From Lepas anatifera (Eukaryota; Arthropoda; Thecostraca; Lepadidae), in NCBI GenBank assembly GCA_034440635.1, contig JAOTON010002268.1:2243501-2307500 (forward strand): a DNA stretch of 64,000 nucleotides, in the 5' to 3' direction. The notes under the pieces were generated by a model. That model did not search any database, was not told where the DNA came from, and saw only the letters and a list, made by a program, of their open reading frames with translations. This document shows, piece after piece, positions 35,307 through 45,429 of this stretch (positions are counted from its first letter, which is position 1; every line of letters begins with the position of its first letter). The position numbers and the translations under genes were made by a program.

Positions 35307-36326
35307 CTAATGAGCCGACACTGACTTTGGGACGGCGTAGATACGCTCGGAAGACCAGTCGTCCATCCAGAGGTCAACCAGGTTTGCCTTCAGTTGCCAT
35401 TTTTCCGCCCGTTCGCCGCTCCAAAAGCGAGCATAGGCCGGTACGAAAGGCTGTGGGTCATAATACGAGATGTACATCATGATTCCATCTCTGAAGATGC
35501 GCACGGAGCCTTGACACCAGTCGAGTGAGAATGATATAAATCGGGTGGAGGAGAGAGTTGAACCGGAGTAGGAGGCCACCGTGGAGGCATCCCCGTCGGC
35601 CGGATCCCGCTCCAGGGTGATCGCCGTGTTACCGTCCTTACCGATCCCGAAGATGTACTGATTCATCGGTTCGTCGATGGTCTCACTGACGGCCACCTGA
35701 ATGTTATCCGTTGCCATGACGTTAAACTCCAGGCGGCAAATGTCACCGTGGATCTTCTTCCACAGCCAGTCCATACCATCGGTGAGGACTTCTAGGGTGT
35801 CCGGAAGACAGTGGGTGGTGTTAAACTGCCAGCTGCCGGCACCGCACTCACAAGTCTGGTCACAGAGCACCGGTCCATCCACTAAATCCTGGCATTGGAC
35901 GTCACCGAAGCACGATTCCTGCAGTCTCTTTTTACAGACGTCATCGCGACATAGGGCTTTATCAGTGCAGAGGGTGTCGCTCCAGAGTTGGTTGGAGGAC
36001 TCCTGCGCCGGATCCGGGCACAGATCGAACCACTGCCAGCCAACCTCAGCTTCCACACCGCCTCCCGCTGCGTTACAGGCCGAGCTGTTGAACTTCTCAC
36101 AGGTGGCGTCTGCCGCGCGGTAGTTGAAGCTCTGGCAGTCACTGAGGAGGCTGCAGTTAAGCAGACACTCTACCAGTGAGACCGGCGCCACCGTCTCCAG
36201 TGGACTGACGTCCTCCAGCCTGCGGCCTTGTCCTCTTCGCGAGGAGAAGTACACCGTGCTGCATCCCGTCAGCAGCTGAGAAACGGCGACAGCCAGCATC
36301 GCTGCTCTGGTGGTCATCCGAAACAT
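35307..36326 (-). CDS. Secreted PAN/apple plus Methyltransf_FA domain protein
   Basis: An uninterrupted frame of about 339 codons starts at the ATG at 36326. That ATG follows directly on an excellent acceptor (ccatttttcctcgctatctgcag), so a 5'-UTR intron is likely and an in-frame ATG at 36383 is probably not used. Residues 1-22 form a signal peptide (hydrophobic AAMLAVAVSQLLTG). Residues 25-105 look like a PAN/apple domain (SLVECLLNCSLLSDCQSFNY, with paired Cys). Residues 105-175 are Cys-rich. Residues 180-335 match Methyltransf_FA (FISFSLDWCQGSVRIFRDG...FWSGERAEKWQL). The combination suggests an extracellular binding protein rather than an enzyme. The exon is GC-rich and well formed, unlike the flanking repeats. 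Same strand and domain as the exon at 31300. Confidence 0.85.
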   Translation of the reverse strand: MFRMTTRAAMLAVAVSQLLTGCSTVYFSSRRGQGRRLEDVSPLETVAPVSLVECLLNCSLLSDCQSFNYRAADATCEKFNSSACNAAGGGVEAEVGWQWFDLCPDPAQESSNQLWSDTLCTDKALCRDDVCKKRLQESCFGDVQCQDLVDGPVLCDQTCECGAGSWQFNTTHCLPDTLEVLTDGMDWLWKKIHGDICRLEFNVMATDNIQVAVSETIDEPMNQYIFGIGKDGNTAITLERDPADGDASTVASYSGSTLSSTRFISFSLDWCQGSVRIFRDGIMMYISYYDPQPFVPAYARFWSGERAEKWQLKANLVDLWMDDWSSERIYAVPKSVSAH

Positions 36327-36637
36327 CTGCAGATAGCGAGGAAAAATGGATCGGACAGAATCCGCCCGGCCGAAGTAGTCCAACAGAAGCTAAGCAAACG
36401 AGAGTAAAATATTAAGGCAAGGACATGAATACACAGAAAGCAAAGAGAGATATGATGTAATTAAAGAAAGCAATTGGCGCACCTTCGTGGGATTTACTGC
36501 TGCAGCTAATGTATAAAAGAATATAGAGATCACCTATCTGAGTTTTTCTTTTTGCTTGTGCAGTTTAATGCGTGGATTCCAAATATGTATTCCGTGAGAT
36601 CCTACTGGCGCCTATTTTTGCAATTCAAACTTGCTAT

Positions 36638-36912
36638 GGCATAGGCAAATTCAGGGGAAGGGAGAGGACCACTTGTCCCTCCCTCCCGATTGACCCTCAG
36701 CACCCCCTGAGATGGCCACGGCGCCCTCCCCTGAAAGGTCGATGGCACCCCCTGAAATATTGCGTCCCATCACCCTGCCCCCTCCCCTCTCCAGAATGCG
36801 AGTATGGGCGTTCCCACGACAAGATTTGGCGCCCGCCTGATAAATTTGTATGTCTACAAGTGGCGCTCCTGGGACTGAATGGCGCACTCGACCATATTTC
36901 CCCTCCCCGGAT
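36638..36912 (+). mobile_element. Dispersed repeat, GCATAGGC type (one of three copies)
   Basis: Begins GGCATAGGCAAATTCAGGGG and runs through CTCAGCACCCCCTGA, GAATGCGAGTATGG and GGCGCCCGCCTGA to CCCGGATCGG. The same ordered blocks occur at 53091-53375 (same strand) and 53777-54015 (opposite strand). It is non-coding. It has a left end but no recognisable inverted right end here. Confidence 0.55.
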
Positions 36913-36927
36913 CGGTAATTATGAATA

Positions 36928-37098
36928 ATTATTGGGGTTTAATGACGCACCAACTGCAAAGGTTATACGGCGTCGCCAACTCTTACCCTGATGGGAGGGA
37001 TTTGGGGATCAGATCGACTTATTCAGAGGCTCCGCCGGGACTGAACCCGGGACCGGTGGCTTAAAAGACAGGGATGCTATCCACTAAGCCACGTGGCA
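36928..37098 (-). mobile_element. tRNA-derived SINE copy 3
   Basis: On the minus strand the head contains TGGCTTAGTGGATAGC (A box) and CCGGGTTCAGTCCC (B box), followed by the body with GTTGGCGACGCCG and the end TTGGTGCGTCATTAAACC, then an AATAATT tail. Head and tail both match the copies at 7141 and 31950. The tail abuts AT-rich sequence at 36920. Confidence 0.7.
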
Positions 37099-37116
37099 AA
37101 CAACGATCCGGTGGTT

Positions 37117-37125
37117 TATATATAC

Positions 37126-37203
<78 letters not shown>

Positions 37204-37210
37204 GTATATA
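37117..37210. repeat. TA dinucleotide microsatellite
   Basis: About 90 bp of nearly pure (AT)n with a few interruptions (ACATATTA, TACAT, AGTATATA). The Ile/Tyr-rich open frames across it are artefacts. Confidence 0.95.
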
Positions 37211-37233
37211 CGATGCAACGTTGGGTTACACGG

Positions 37234-37751
37234 CGTCGTTATACGGTCCCCTGGGGAGTCAACAAGTCCCAACGGAAATGGTTTTCATTAAACGTTACGG
37301 CAGGATAGCCAGCCCTTAATGGCGCATGTCCCGGAACAAAGAGACAACATGAATAAGATGCGCGAGAGATTCACCGGGAAAAGAAGAACCAACATTTTGC
37401 GTAAACTCGATTGATACCAGAGGATCTTACGAGCAGACATTCGCTCACTCTCTCGCGCATCTTATTCATGTTGTCTCTTGTTCCGGGACATGCGCCATTA
37501 GGGCCAGCCCATGATATGGACCGTATAACGACGCCGTCGTTATACGGTCCCCTGGGAGTCAACAAGTCCCAACGGAAATGGTTTTCATTAAACGTTACGG
37601 CAGGATAGACACAGCCCTTAATGGCGCATGTCCCGGAACAAAGAGACAACATGAATAAGATGCGCGAGAGATTCACCGAGAAAAGAAGAACCAAACATTT
37701 TGCGTAAACTCGATTGATACCAGAGGATCTTACGAGCAGACATTCGCTCAC
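37234..37751. repeat. Direct-inverted-direct repeat of a ~220-bp unit
   Basis: A block starting CGTCGTTATACGGTCCCC and ending GAGCAGACATTCGCTCACT occurs at about 37234-37451 and again, more than 95% identical, at about 37535-37751. Between them (37452-37534) lies part of the same unit in reverse, running from TCTCGCGCATCTTATTCATG to GGACCGTATAACGACG. The arrangement could fold into large hairpins or record a template-switch event. No coding capacity is evident. Confidence 0.85.
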
Positions 37752-40423
37752 TGCAGCTATAACAAGCAATGCAGTGATATCTAAACTCATTAGATCCGGA
37801 TCAACGATACTTACCACTCCGGGTACGGGGGAGGTTGTGTATGCGGATGGGCTGCTGCTGCCGCCCCTGCACTCTCGGAGGACTGTTTGCCGTCGGGTTT
37901 ATTCGGAAACGTACCCTAATTAGGCATTCATCGGAAATGTAGGTCGCTCTGTGATGTCGTCAAGGAACTGCTTAATTATGTACCCAGACTCAAGCAGGCT
38001 TCGCTTTTTCATTATAGAAAACAAAACAAAAACACCTGCGTGACTTTTCCTCAGTGCCCGAAGACGATATGTTGCAGTGGAACCACACTGATGGATCTTT
38101 GATCAATTTATGCCTTCTGATTGTGCAAGTTTTGCTTGCGAAGCCTGTTTTTGTGCTGTAGCAATCACAATTAAGTTGCATTAGCCATGAAAATGACAAC
38201 GAATGCAGCCCAAACCTCGGTTAAAAATTCAGAGCCGGGCGTCAGTTGATTCGGAGTGCCGGGAAATTACCTGGACACAGTAAACACCGGCTGTGCGGTG
38301 TGTATCCGGGGTTGAGTGCACGGACCCACTCTGGTCCGCATTCTCCCGGGTACGAGCGCCACGGCACGGCATTGCTGGACAACATTTCAGTCAGTAGTTT
38401 CTCAACGATCCAATCAAGTCACGAAAATGTTCAAGGCCAAAAAAATGTGTGCAGTCAAACAAACTTCAGAGATCTTTGTTGCTATCAAATAATATTCTCA
38501 TCAAGGTCTTGAAACGTTAAAAACACTGCTGACATAAAAGTCTCAACGGAATCACAACTGTCCTATAGCAAAATTGACATTTTTAAGGACACATATACAA
38601 TAAAACAATGACGGGAAAATTCGTCCCGTTCACTCGCACCATTGAGGCAAAAGAGCATCGCAGCAATCTCCACAGCAGGAATGTTATTAGAGTATCGCCG
38701 GAGGTCGATAAGCGCCACAGGATGCATCTACCTCACTAAGCGTAGTTTTGAAATCCATTAACAGGTTGGCTAAAAGGTAACACGACTACGGCATAATACG
38801 CTCAGAAGGGCCAGAGTCCACATGCGCTCAAAAGTCATGGCTAAAAAGCTGGTCCCCTTCCTGGTCTTCATTACCCATATCAGGCATCGTTCCCAGATGG
38901 AAATCCCCGGTTTCAATTTGCCGATCACAGGTGTGCCCGGAGTACAGACGAAGCATATTTTTCCGAGCGTTACGAACCAGCCTGAGCCTATAATTCACAC
39001 CAAGCTAAGATTCTATCTGAGTCATTTTGCGGGCTTTCACTTTGAGTCCAAACCGTTTCCGGATGAAAAACAAAAATAAGAAAGAAATTGCAAACTTACA
39101 CTACGACCACAGATGGCATCACAACATGAAACGCGTGGATAAACCGTCTCCCTAACACAACAAAAAAAACATTAAATAAAAAAAATATTCTTATGGATCA
39201 TTCATCTTTCTAATCTTTTACAAAAAAACCATGAAAAATAATTACCAAGCTCTGAGTTCCATGCCTAATATGGCTTTTTAGATCGGTATTGTCTTCGCGA
39301 CTCCGCACGCTTTGATGTAACTAGAATCTTCAAACATCCAATCCCAGCATTTTGTCTCCCGGGTTTCGTTGCCAGCCTCACGATGTCATAACTTCCATGA
39401 AGAACTTACAACCGAATCGATATTTTCGAATATACAAAGCTCATATACTCTTTGCATAATTACATTGGAAATATCACATCAGATGTTTGGAAACCGGACG
39501 TGACCAAACTTTTGCGCGATCACGTCAGGGAAACCCTGCTTTCAAATCCGAGCACGGTAGCTAGCTACCCTCCTACTCAAATAATACATCAACTATTTGA
39601 ATAGCGTAAACTGATACCGCACACAGTAACATTCTGACATATTTGTACGGAAGCTCTTTGGTCTGCCTCGTGTCCCGAGCACCCATCCCTGATTAGGGAC
39701 AAGCTAGAGCTCCCTACTTCCGAGAAGGCGACTCCCTATTTCTCTGGAGAACTCCAACGCCGCCTCGGAAGCATTCTCTCTGACTAGGAAGCACTAGCAG
39801 CGCCTATGTGGGAGACGGTGGCCGGGCAGAGTGGAGCACGACCAGTCGCTCGGTGCTGCTCAGGTGGCGCCATCTCCGCTGGCACTGGGGTCCCGCGCTC
39901 ACCTGAAGACCACACACAGTCAGTGGCGGCTGCTGAGCCGACCAGTGCGACATCCTGGCTCGAGTTAAAAATAGGTTGGGGGAGCTTTAGGATACGAACA
40001 GGAGCAGTCAGCGGACCCTCCCTGCTTTGATTTGCTTTGAAATAACAATGTGTATCCAATAAAAGAAGGTGGTCGATGACGGAGAAGGGGTATTGCAGCT
40101 ACTGTCATCTGAACAATGCATGGGCGAAATCATTTACAGATGTAAGCTAGGAAAGGATTGGTATCCCGAAATGTTGATTTGATTTTAAGGGATGAGTGAA
40201 ACGTGAACACATTCTAACAAATATGCAGATGTTATGAAACAGCTTGACGACAAACCTATTTTGCCACCCACTACGAATCATCCTGTGGACAAATAATGAG
40301 CAAACTAAGCCACAGGAATAATTTTTCCGAATGAAGTCATGAAACCTGATCAGGCTCCTCAGCAGAAACTCCGATCATGTCTCATGTGTCCCAGTGTATC
40401 TTTGCCCATTGTTCTCGCGTCAG
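37752..40423. other. No gene seen
   Basis: Intergenic sequence with short open frames only. AT-rich around 39160-39240. Confidence 0.4.
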
Positions 40424-40527
40424 ATTATACCCATGGGTAAACCGACGTGGACAACCAACGCTCTCAGAGAAGCTGAACGGATGATCGCTCGTGGAATATT
40501 CTCAAAGGTTGCAGCGAAACAATATGG
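40424..40527 (+). CDS. Exon with a pipsqueak-type helix-turn-helix
   Basis: A 104-bp exon too short for ordinary ORF listing is framed by an acceptor (cattgttctcgcgtcag) and a donor (TATGG then gtagga) that splits a Gly codon. It encodes about 34 residues, including WTTNALREAERMIARGIFS and KVAAKQYG. This follows the N-terminal two helices of the HTH_psq fold, with the intron falling at the conserved QYG position. The domain binds DNA in BTB-pipsqueak transcription factors of arthropods and also occurs in pogo/Tigger-type transposases. The partner exon with the recognition helix was not found downstream, so host gene versus domesticated or dead transposon cannot be settled. Confidence 0.6.
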
Positions 40528-41256
40528 GTAGGAACTTCCATAACAGGGGCCATTGATGTAGTCCTCAAATGCACTTGTTTGGAAGACACACATTGAAATT
40601 TCTTACCAAGGACCACACATTGCGTGAACATAATGTGATCATTTCATAAACCTCATCACCGGCGAAAAATGAGGGGTCGATCAGTATTCAAACTTCTCAT
40701 GGCAATAAATTCCTTTCCAGAACCAAAACCTAGTCGGATTTGGGGTCTTTGTTACCTGCCGCACTCGCTGGTCACACAATCGTCCAATTTTCCCAATCTG
40801 GCTGAAAATTGGAATATTTTAGGAGAAAATAAGGGAACTCGTGACATTTTTTGGTGACGATTCTGAGGAACCTGCATATGATGACACGATTGGGTCAAGA
40901 GGGTGTCCTAGTTGTGTATTTCGTAACATTCTGAAAAAAACCTGCTGTAAATTTAATAATGCGGGCAGCTTTCCCGGAAGAGACAAAACTAAAAAGCAAA
41001 TAATCCGTTTTGACATCGGAGAAGGACCAGTCGAGGAGGCGACAAATTATTTTGGATATATCCGGGTGTTTCCTCGAGGAGGCACAGTATGGATACTCTT
41101 CCCTTCTCGATCACAGTTAAACATGGAGAGGTGAGCCCGCCTGCACAAGATGATAAGTACACCCAAACAGAAACTCTTTCAAACAATTATGAGGCAGTAG
41201 CCCAGGGCGTCTACGTTACACAAGGTTCAGTGAAGGACTTTGTTCTCCCTACTGAC
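40528..41256. other. No gene seen
   Basis: Intron or intergenic sequence. A plus-strand frame at 40841-41134 has no recognised family. Confidence 0.4.
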
Positions 41257-41849
41257 CTCACAGACGCGGCCCGCAGTTGTAGCAGCGGTAGCCGGCTCCG
41301 CCGAGCTCGCGTCTGCCCGAGAGCGGGGCATCAGCACCACCGACACACGGTCGCTCGCCGGACTCGACTCCGCCTTAGTGTCTCTCATCACCACCGCTGG
41401 CCGGGGCTCCTTTCTCCTGTGGTTCAAAAACACCACACCGTTTGCCGCCGGAATGCGGGCGCACCGGGTTCCACTTTGGGCTAGTTCAACAGAAGCTCTG
41501 CGTTCGGTTCTCCTCACTTCCCTCGTATCACTAGACAACGGACGCGAGGACACAACCGCTTCGGAAGACAATTCTTCGAGCTCGCTTGCCGCTGATGATG
41601 AAGACGATGACGAAGTCGATGACGGTGAAGATGATGGAGATGACGTAGCAGAGTATGATGAGGTTGAGAGGCGTTTACGCGAATGAGCACACTGTTCGGT
41701 CGACGTGTCACTACCAGCAAGGCTTCGACGTGGGATCGGACTGGTCGGCAATGTCGACTTGTCGCCCTCCTTGTGGGATGGAGAGGCCGCGGCGGTCGAC
41801 GGAGCAGCTGCCGCTCCCTGGCCTTGGCACCGCCGTCGCAGGGACGAAA
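41257..41849 (-). CDS. Candidate exon of a Ser-rich unrecognised protein
   Basis: On the minus strand an acceptor (cgccgtccgttccag) opens a 593-bp exon closed by a donor-like GAG then gtcagt. It reads as about 197 codons: an Ala/Ser/Thr-rich start, then PTSPIPRRSLAGSD, a long Ser run (SSPSSTSSSSSSSAASELEE), and a less simple segment (GVVFLNHRRKEPRPAVVMRD). The phase agrees with the upstream exon at 42579-42786, which ends with one extra base while this exon starts with two. No domain is recognised. Such composition suits a disordered linker of a regulatory or scaffold protein. An opposite-strand acidic frame covers the same bases and is taken as its shadow. Confidence 0.45.
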
Positions 41850-41938
41850 CTGGAACGGACGGCGATTCAGTGGTGGCGGCTTAGATACGGGATAGGAACT
41901 TGGAGCCCCTATCACAGTGTGAGCTCATGGTGACAATT

Positions 41939-42356
41939 AGTGGCGGATCTTCTAGGTAGGTTTGGGGGAGGGCAAACCAAAGCTGAAAAACAAAAAAAGT
42001 CACGCGGTGAAAAACTTGGGCAGTTTAACTGGACGGTAGATGGGTGGGGGGGGGGTAAACTCAAGACGGAGACAAAAAACAAACAAACGTCACAGGGTGA
42101 AATATGTGATCACAATTCACTAAAAAACGACTTTAAATATCAAGAGGACTGAGGTCCGATGTTTATACTGAAGCTGAGTGATTCTGTTTGAAGTTGGCCG
42201 GTTAAGCTGAAGCACCAAACCTTGCTTATAAACTAAAAATGAGCCTAGGTCAAAGGAAGTTCGACAGCTTGGAAGGGGGGCGGGTGGCAAACAAAGTTTT
42301 TCCCCGAGCTTTTCCGTTTGGGGGCAAATACCTTTTGCCCCCCTCCATCCGCCACT
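41939..42356. mobile_element. hAT-like MITE in a predicted intron
   Basis: AGTGGCGGAT at 41939-41948 and its exact complement ATCCGCCACT at 42347-42356 bound a non-coding stretch with G-rich and C-rich edges. Flanks GTGACAAT and GCAGCAAT agree at 6 of 8 positions, so a decayed 8-bp duplication is possible. It lies between two exons predicted on the minus strand. Confidence 0.5.
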
Positions 42357-42578
42357 GGCAGCAATGAGTACATTGCATGTTTCTTTATAGGGAAGAGTTT
42401 TGACCCTAGAGAGAAGTTTGAAGAGTTTTGAAGAGCATTGATCCTTTTTGACCCTATTCATTAGAATTCCGCAGGAAAAAGTAAAATGTTTTGCTTTGCA
42501 ATTATGTCAATATGTGCCAGTCTACCTTGTATTCCTTACCGATGACACATTCCGCGAAGGTTACACACCGGCACTCAC

Positions 42579-42786
42579 CTGGACCGCTATGCCTGTGAAT
42601 GCCTGTGTGAATATATGCTCCGCTGTCCTCCATGGGCAGGTGTGGATCCTCAGGCAGCTCGGAGTCAGCGCCATCACCTGGTGCAGACCCTGATGTCTCG
42701 GTGCTGAGTTCTGGACCGATGAGGCCCGGGCAGGGCGGCTGAGGCCACTCCGAGGACAGCTGCTCCGTAGCTGCCTGGTAGCACGT
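42579..42786 (-). CDS. Candidate exon upstream of the Ser-rich exon
   Basis: A well-formed exon on the minus strand: acceptor ctgttcgcag, 208 bp, and donor GGTCCAG then gtgagt, a near-consensus match. It encodes about 69 residues starting TCYQAATEQLSSEWPQPP, rich in Pro, Glu and Ser, and ending HTGIHRHSGP. The splice phase matches the exon at 41257-41849, so the two probably belong to one gene. No domain recognised. The start of the gene is to the right, beyond 42800, and was not identified. Confidence 0.5.
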
Positions 42787-43081
42787 CTGCGAACAGAGGC
42801 GCTTACTTAATAAAATAGCCTTCGTGAGAGTTCGTGTAGGCATGTTCCATCTTTGGCAAACCCATGTCCGTTCACAGAGACCATTACTATTTCAATACTC
42901 TCTGTTTAGCGCGCACCAAGTCCAGTTCTGAAAAGTTCCTTTTTCGGAAACATGGTAGGACAGATACAAGCCAAGGTGAGTTGGTCGTTCCCCCTTTTCT
43001 CAGTGGCGTTGATCTACTCAATTGAAGGAGCCCAACGTATTTCTTTTGAGCCGCCTGTACCGAGAGGTCATCTAGAACTAC

Positions 43082-43620
43082 TTAGCACTCGCCCCAGTGG
43101 GCTTCCGAGCCGCCTTCACCCCAATGGGAAGGAGGGTTTGGAATACACCCTCGGTCTTGGCTCCTATGCGGGATAGCGAAAAAGACGAAGATGGCGGATA
43201 GCTTATAGGAAATAATGAATAAGCTATATAGGTCACTTTTTGACTCCGGTAAATATTTAGGTCATGACAGGTCAAAGAAGGTGATATGTTAGATAGGGTT
43301 TTCTGAGCCCTAGCGTTTGACTGAGTTGGGTTCGAGTCAATTGTTAAGCACCATTCGGTTTCTCCCGTCACAGCAAACAAAAAAGCATAATATGGCCATA
43401 CAAAGTAAAAAATGACTAGACCTAAGGCCACATCAAGGTCACCACTTGATTTAACCCTCATCTCCAGGGGGTGTTTGAACACCCCTTCGGGATTTTCTGG
43501 CGGCACGAAAAAAAACGGCGACACGAAGTGCCGCCATACCTGGCACACCTTATCCTTGATCAATTCCGCAACATTCCACAAAACATTTTTATGTTGGGTC
43601 ATCTCAGGTCAGGTCACCAG
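43082..43620. mobile_element. Fragments of a fourth TTAA family (D), truncated
   Basis: At 43082 a degraded end (CACTCGCCCCAGTGGG, then TTCACCCCAATGGGAAGG about 27 bp later) shows the double-motif layout of families A-C. At 43451 a TTAA is followed by CCCTCATCTCCAGGGGGTG and a family-like interior (GGTCATCTCAGGTCAGGTCA) that stops at about 43620. Both look like ends pointing rightward, so two broken copies probably abut. AGGTCA motifs occur but are fewer. Confidence 0.5.
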
Positions 43621-43941
43621 CTCCACCAGCTTCCACGGGTTCCAAATACGGAACAGATCTTGAAATGTAGTGAAGGCACTATTTGGGGACGGGGAGCATG
43701 CTGATAAGCAAAAGATAACTAACGGCACAGAATAGAATGCTCGGGATGCAAGTGAATTTTTCGTGATCTGGATAAAAATAGACGAACAGCAGAAAAGATG
43801 GGACCGTTCACTCAACGCCTGCTACGCTTATCACACCAAGATAGACAGTCTGCTAAAGGAGAAAGAAGTCTTGATAGAAACCTTGGCAAATAGCGTATAC
43901 TCGACTTTCCAGTGACAGACCAATTCATAGAAAGACTAACC

Positions 43942-44392
43942 TTAAAGGGAATGTGGCACCTTGGTGGAATCCTGGAATTTAGTGAAATTAGGGGTACTTT
44001 TAGCCGAAAATAATGAAAACACTCATGATTTCTCTGAAAAATGGACAAGAAGCTCATATTTCGATTTTTAAAATGTTCCTCGAGGGAAAGACATAAATAT
44101 CTGCCCGTGGATGATGTCATGATCTGGCAACCACTACCATACTTGAAACGCTTCAAGGACTTCAATTGGCTGATGCTCATCATGACGTCAGCACATGTCG
44201 TCACACCAACAGCCATGACAACTGTGGCCTGCTGCTAGGGGTACATGAGGGGTACATTGGAGGTAGGTTTTAGCTTTATTCTACGGAAATCTCGAGTTCC
44301 AAGACAAATGATATATTGAGTACCGGGTTCTCCGACTTGCTTTACAACTTGGCTATCTCAGTTAAAATCACGTTGTGAAGGTGCCACATTCC
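43942..44392. mobile_element. MITE with GGAATGTGGCACCTT ends
   Basis: Exact 15-bp inverted repeats at 43948-43962 and 44378-44392 enclose about 415 bp. TTAA precedes the left end (43942-43945, then AGGGAATG), as in the element at 18256. On the right the expected TTAA is absent and family A sequence follows within 10 bp, so the right boundary was damaged or used by the next insertion. It is non-coding. Confidence 0.6.
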
Positions 44393-44400
44393 GCGCAAAG

Positions 44401-45429
44401 ACCCCGCGCCCCACCGGAGGTCCAGCGCCACCTTTGCCCCACCGGGGGCATCGATGGCCCCCTCTAACTCCAAAAATATGGGCGTTAGCGCAAATCTGCG
44501 AAGTGCAATAGAAAGCTCGCGTGAATTCAGTAAGAAAATACTTCGCATGTTTTAGTGCTCAGGTCAATGGTTTGACCTCCAGAGGTCAAATTAGGTCAAG
44601 ATCGGCTATTTCACTCAAATATGCAATGCTTAAGCAAACTGGGCACAACTCTTATGCCATTAGAGCTATTGAAGTCTGGTAAAGTACATTGAATAGGAAA
44701 TTGTCAGTCCTTTTTCCGCTATGGTGAAACGTAAAGACCTCCCGCCATTGGTTTGACCTCCAGAGGTCACCTCGTGACCTAAGATGACCTGAGGTTACGA
44801 AAGGTCAGGAAGTGCTCTTGCCGTATATCAAATGAAAGCCAGTGACAAGAAAAACACGATGGTGTTTGTTTCAGCGCTCTAGCTTAATTAGGTTAAAAGT
44901 TAATATCAAAATACTGTTTTTGACCCCTGGTGACCTTGGATGACCTTGGAGAGGTCAAAGGGCAAATATGAACCCTGGAATCAATGAAAGGGTGTCCAAG
45001 AACGCTTTTCTGATCAAGCTGAGCAGTTTCAATCGCTTTTGTGACTTTTAGATCATAAGACAGCTTTTCTCCATGCTTTTTCAATGGGAGAGGTCACCTC
45101 GTGACCTGACCTCAGGGCACGAAATCGAAAAATCCCGGATATACACCTTGTAGACCCTGGAGGGGCCATAAAGTGTAGGAAGTTTCAAATTGATTGAATT
45201 CGAAATGTAGCTCTTACAGAGCTCTAAAGTTGAAGTGAGGTGACCTTGGTTGACCTCGTCTGGTGACCTGACCTTGTGTGACCCGGGGTAAAAAATTTCA
45301 GGGATGGTGGGAAGATGATGCTTTAAGAGGAAGAGCCCTCAACCGCGGTGCTGCGTCTCGTCGTTTTTCTGCTATCCCGGAAAAACCTTAGGGGGAGCCA
45401 TCGATGGCCCCCGGTGGGGCGAGGGTTAA
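44401..45429 (+). mobile_element. TTAA element, family A, copy 3
   Basis: Same orientation as the copy at 7410. The left end (CCCGCGCCCCACCGGAGG with a second GCCCCACCGGGGG) lacks its TTAA, being directly joined to the preceding MITE. The right end is CCCCGGTGGGGCGAGGG plus TTAA at 45426-45429. The interior matches copy 1 nearly base for base, including TGACCTCCAGAGGTCA and AGAGGTCACCTCGTGACCT-type inverted half-sites. Subterminal palindromes are slightly mutated at the left. Confidence 0.83.

Noticed and set aside
36928..37098. tRNA-like sequence with A and B boxes
   Set aside because: It recurs as part of a longer dispersed unit and cannot fold as a full tRNA. Treated as SINE heads, not tRNA genes.
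37093..37319. Ile/Tyr-repeat open frames
   Set aside because: Translation of the TA microsatellite.
41240..41686. A plus-strand frame ending in an acidic Asp/Glu run
   Set aside because: Complement of the Ser run on the minus strand, where splice signals and phase agree better. Kept as an alternative only.
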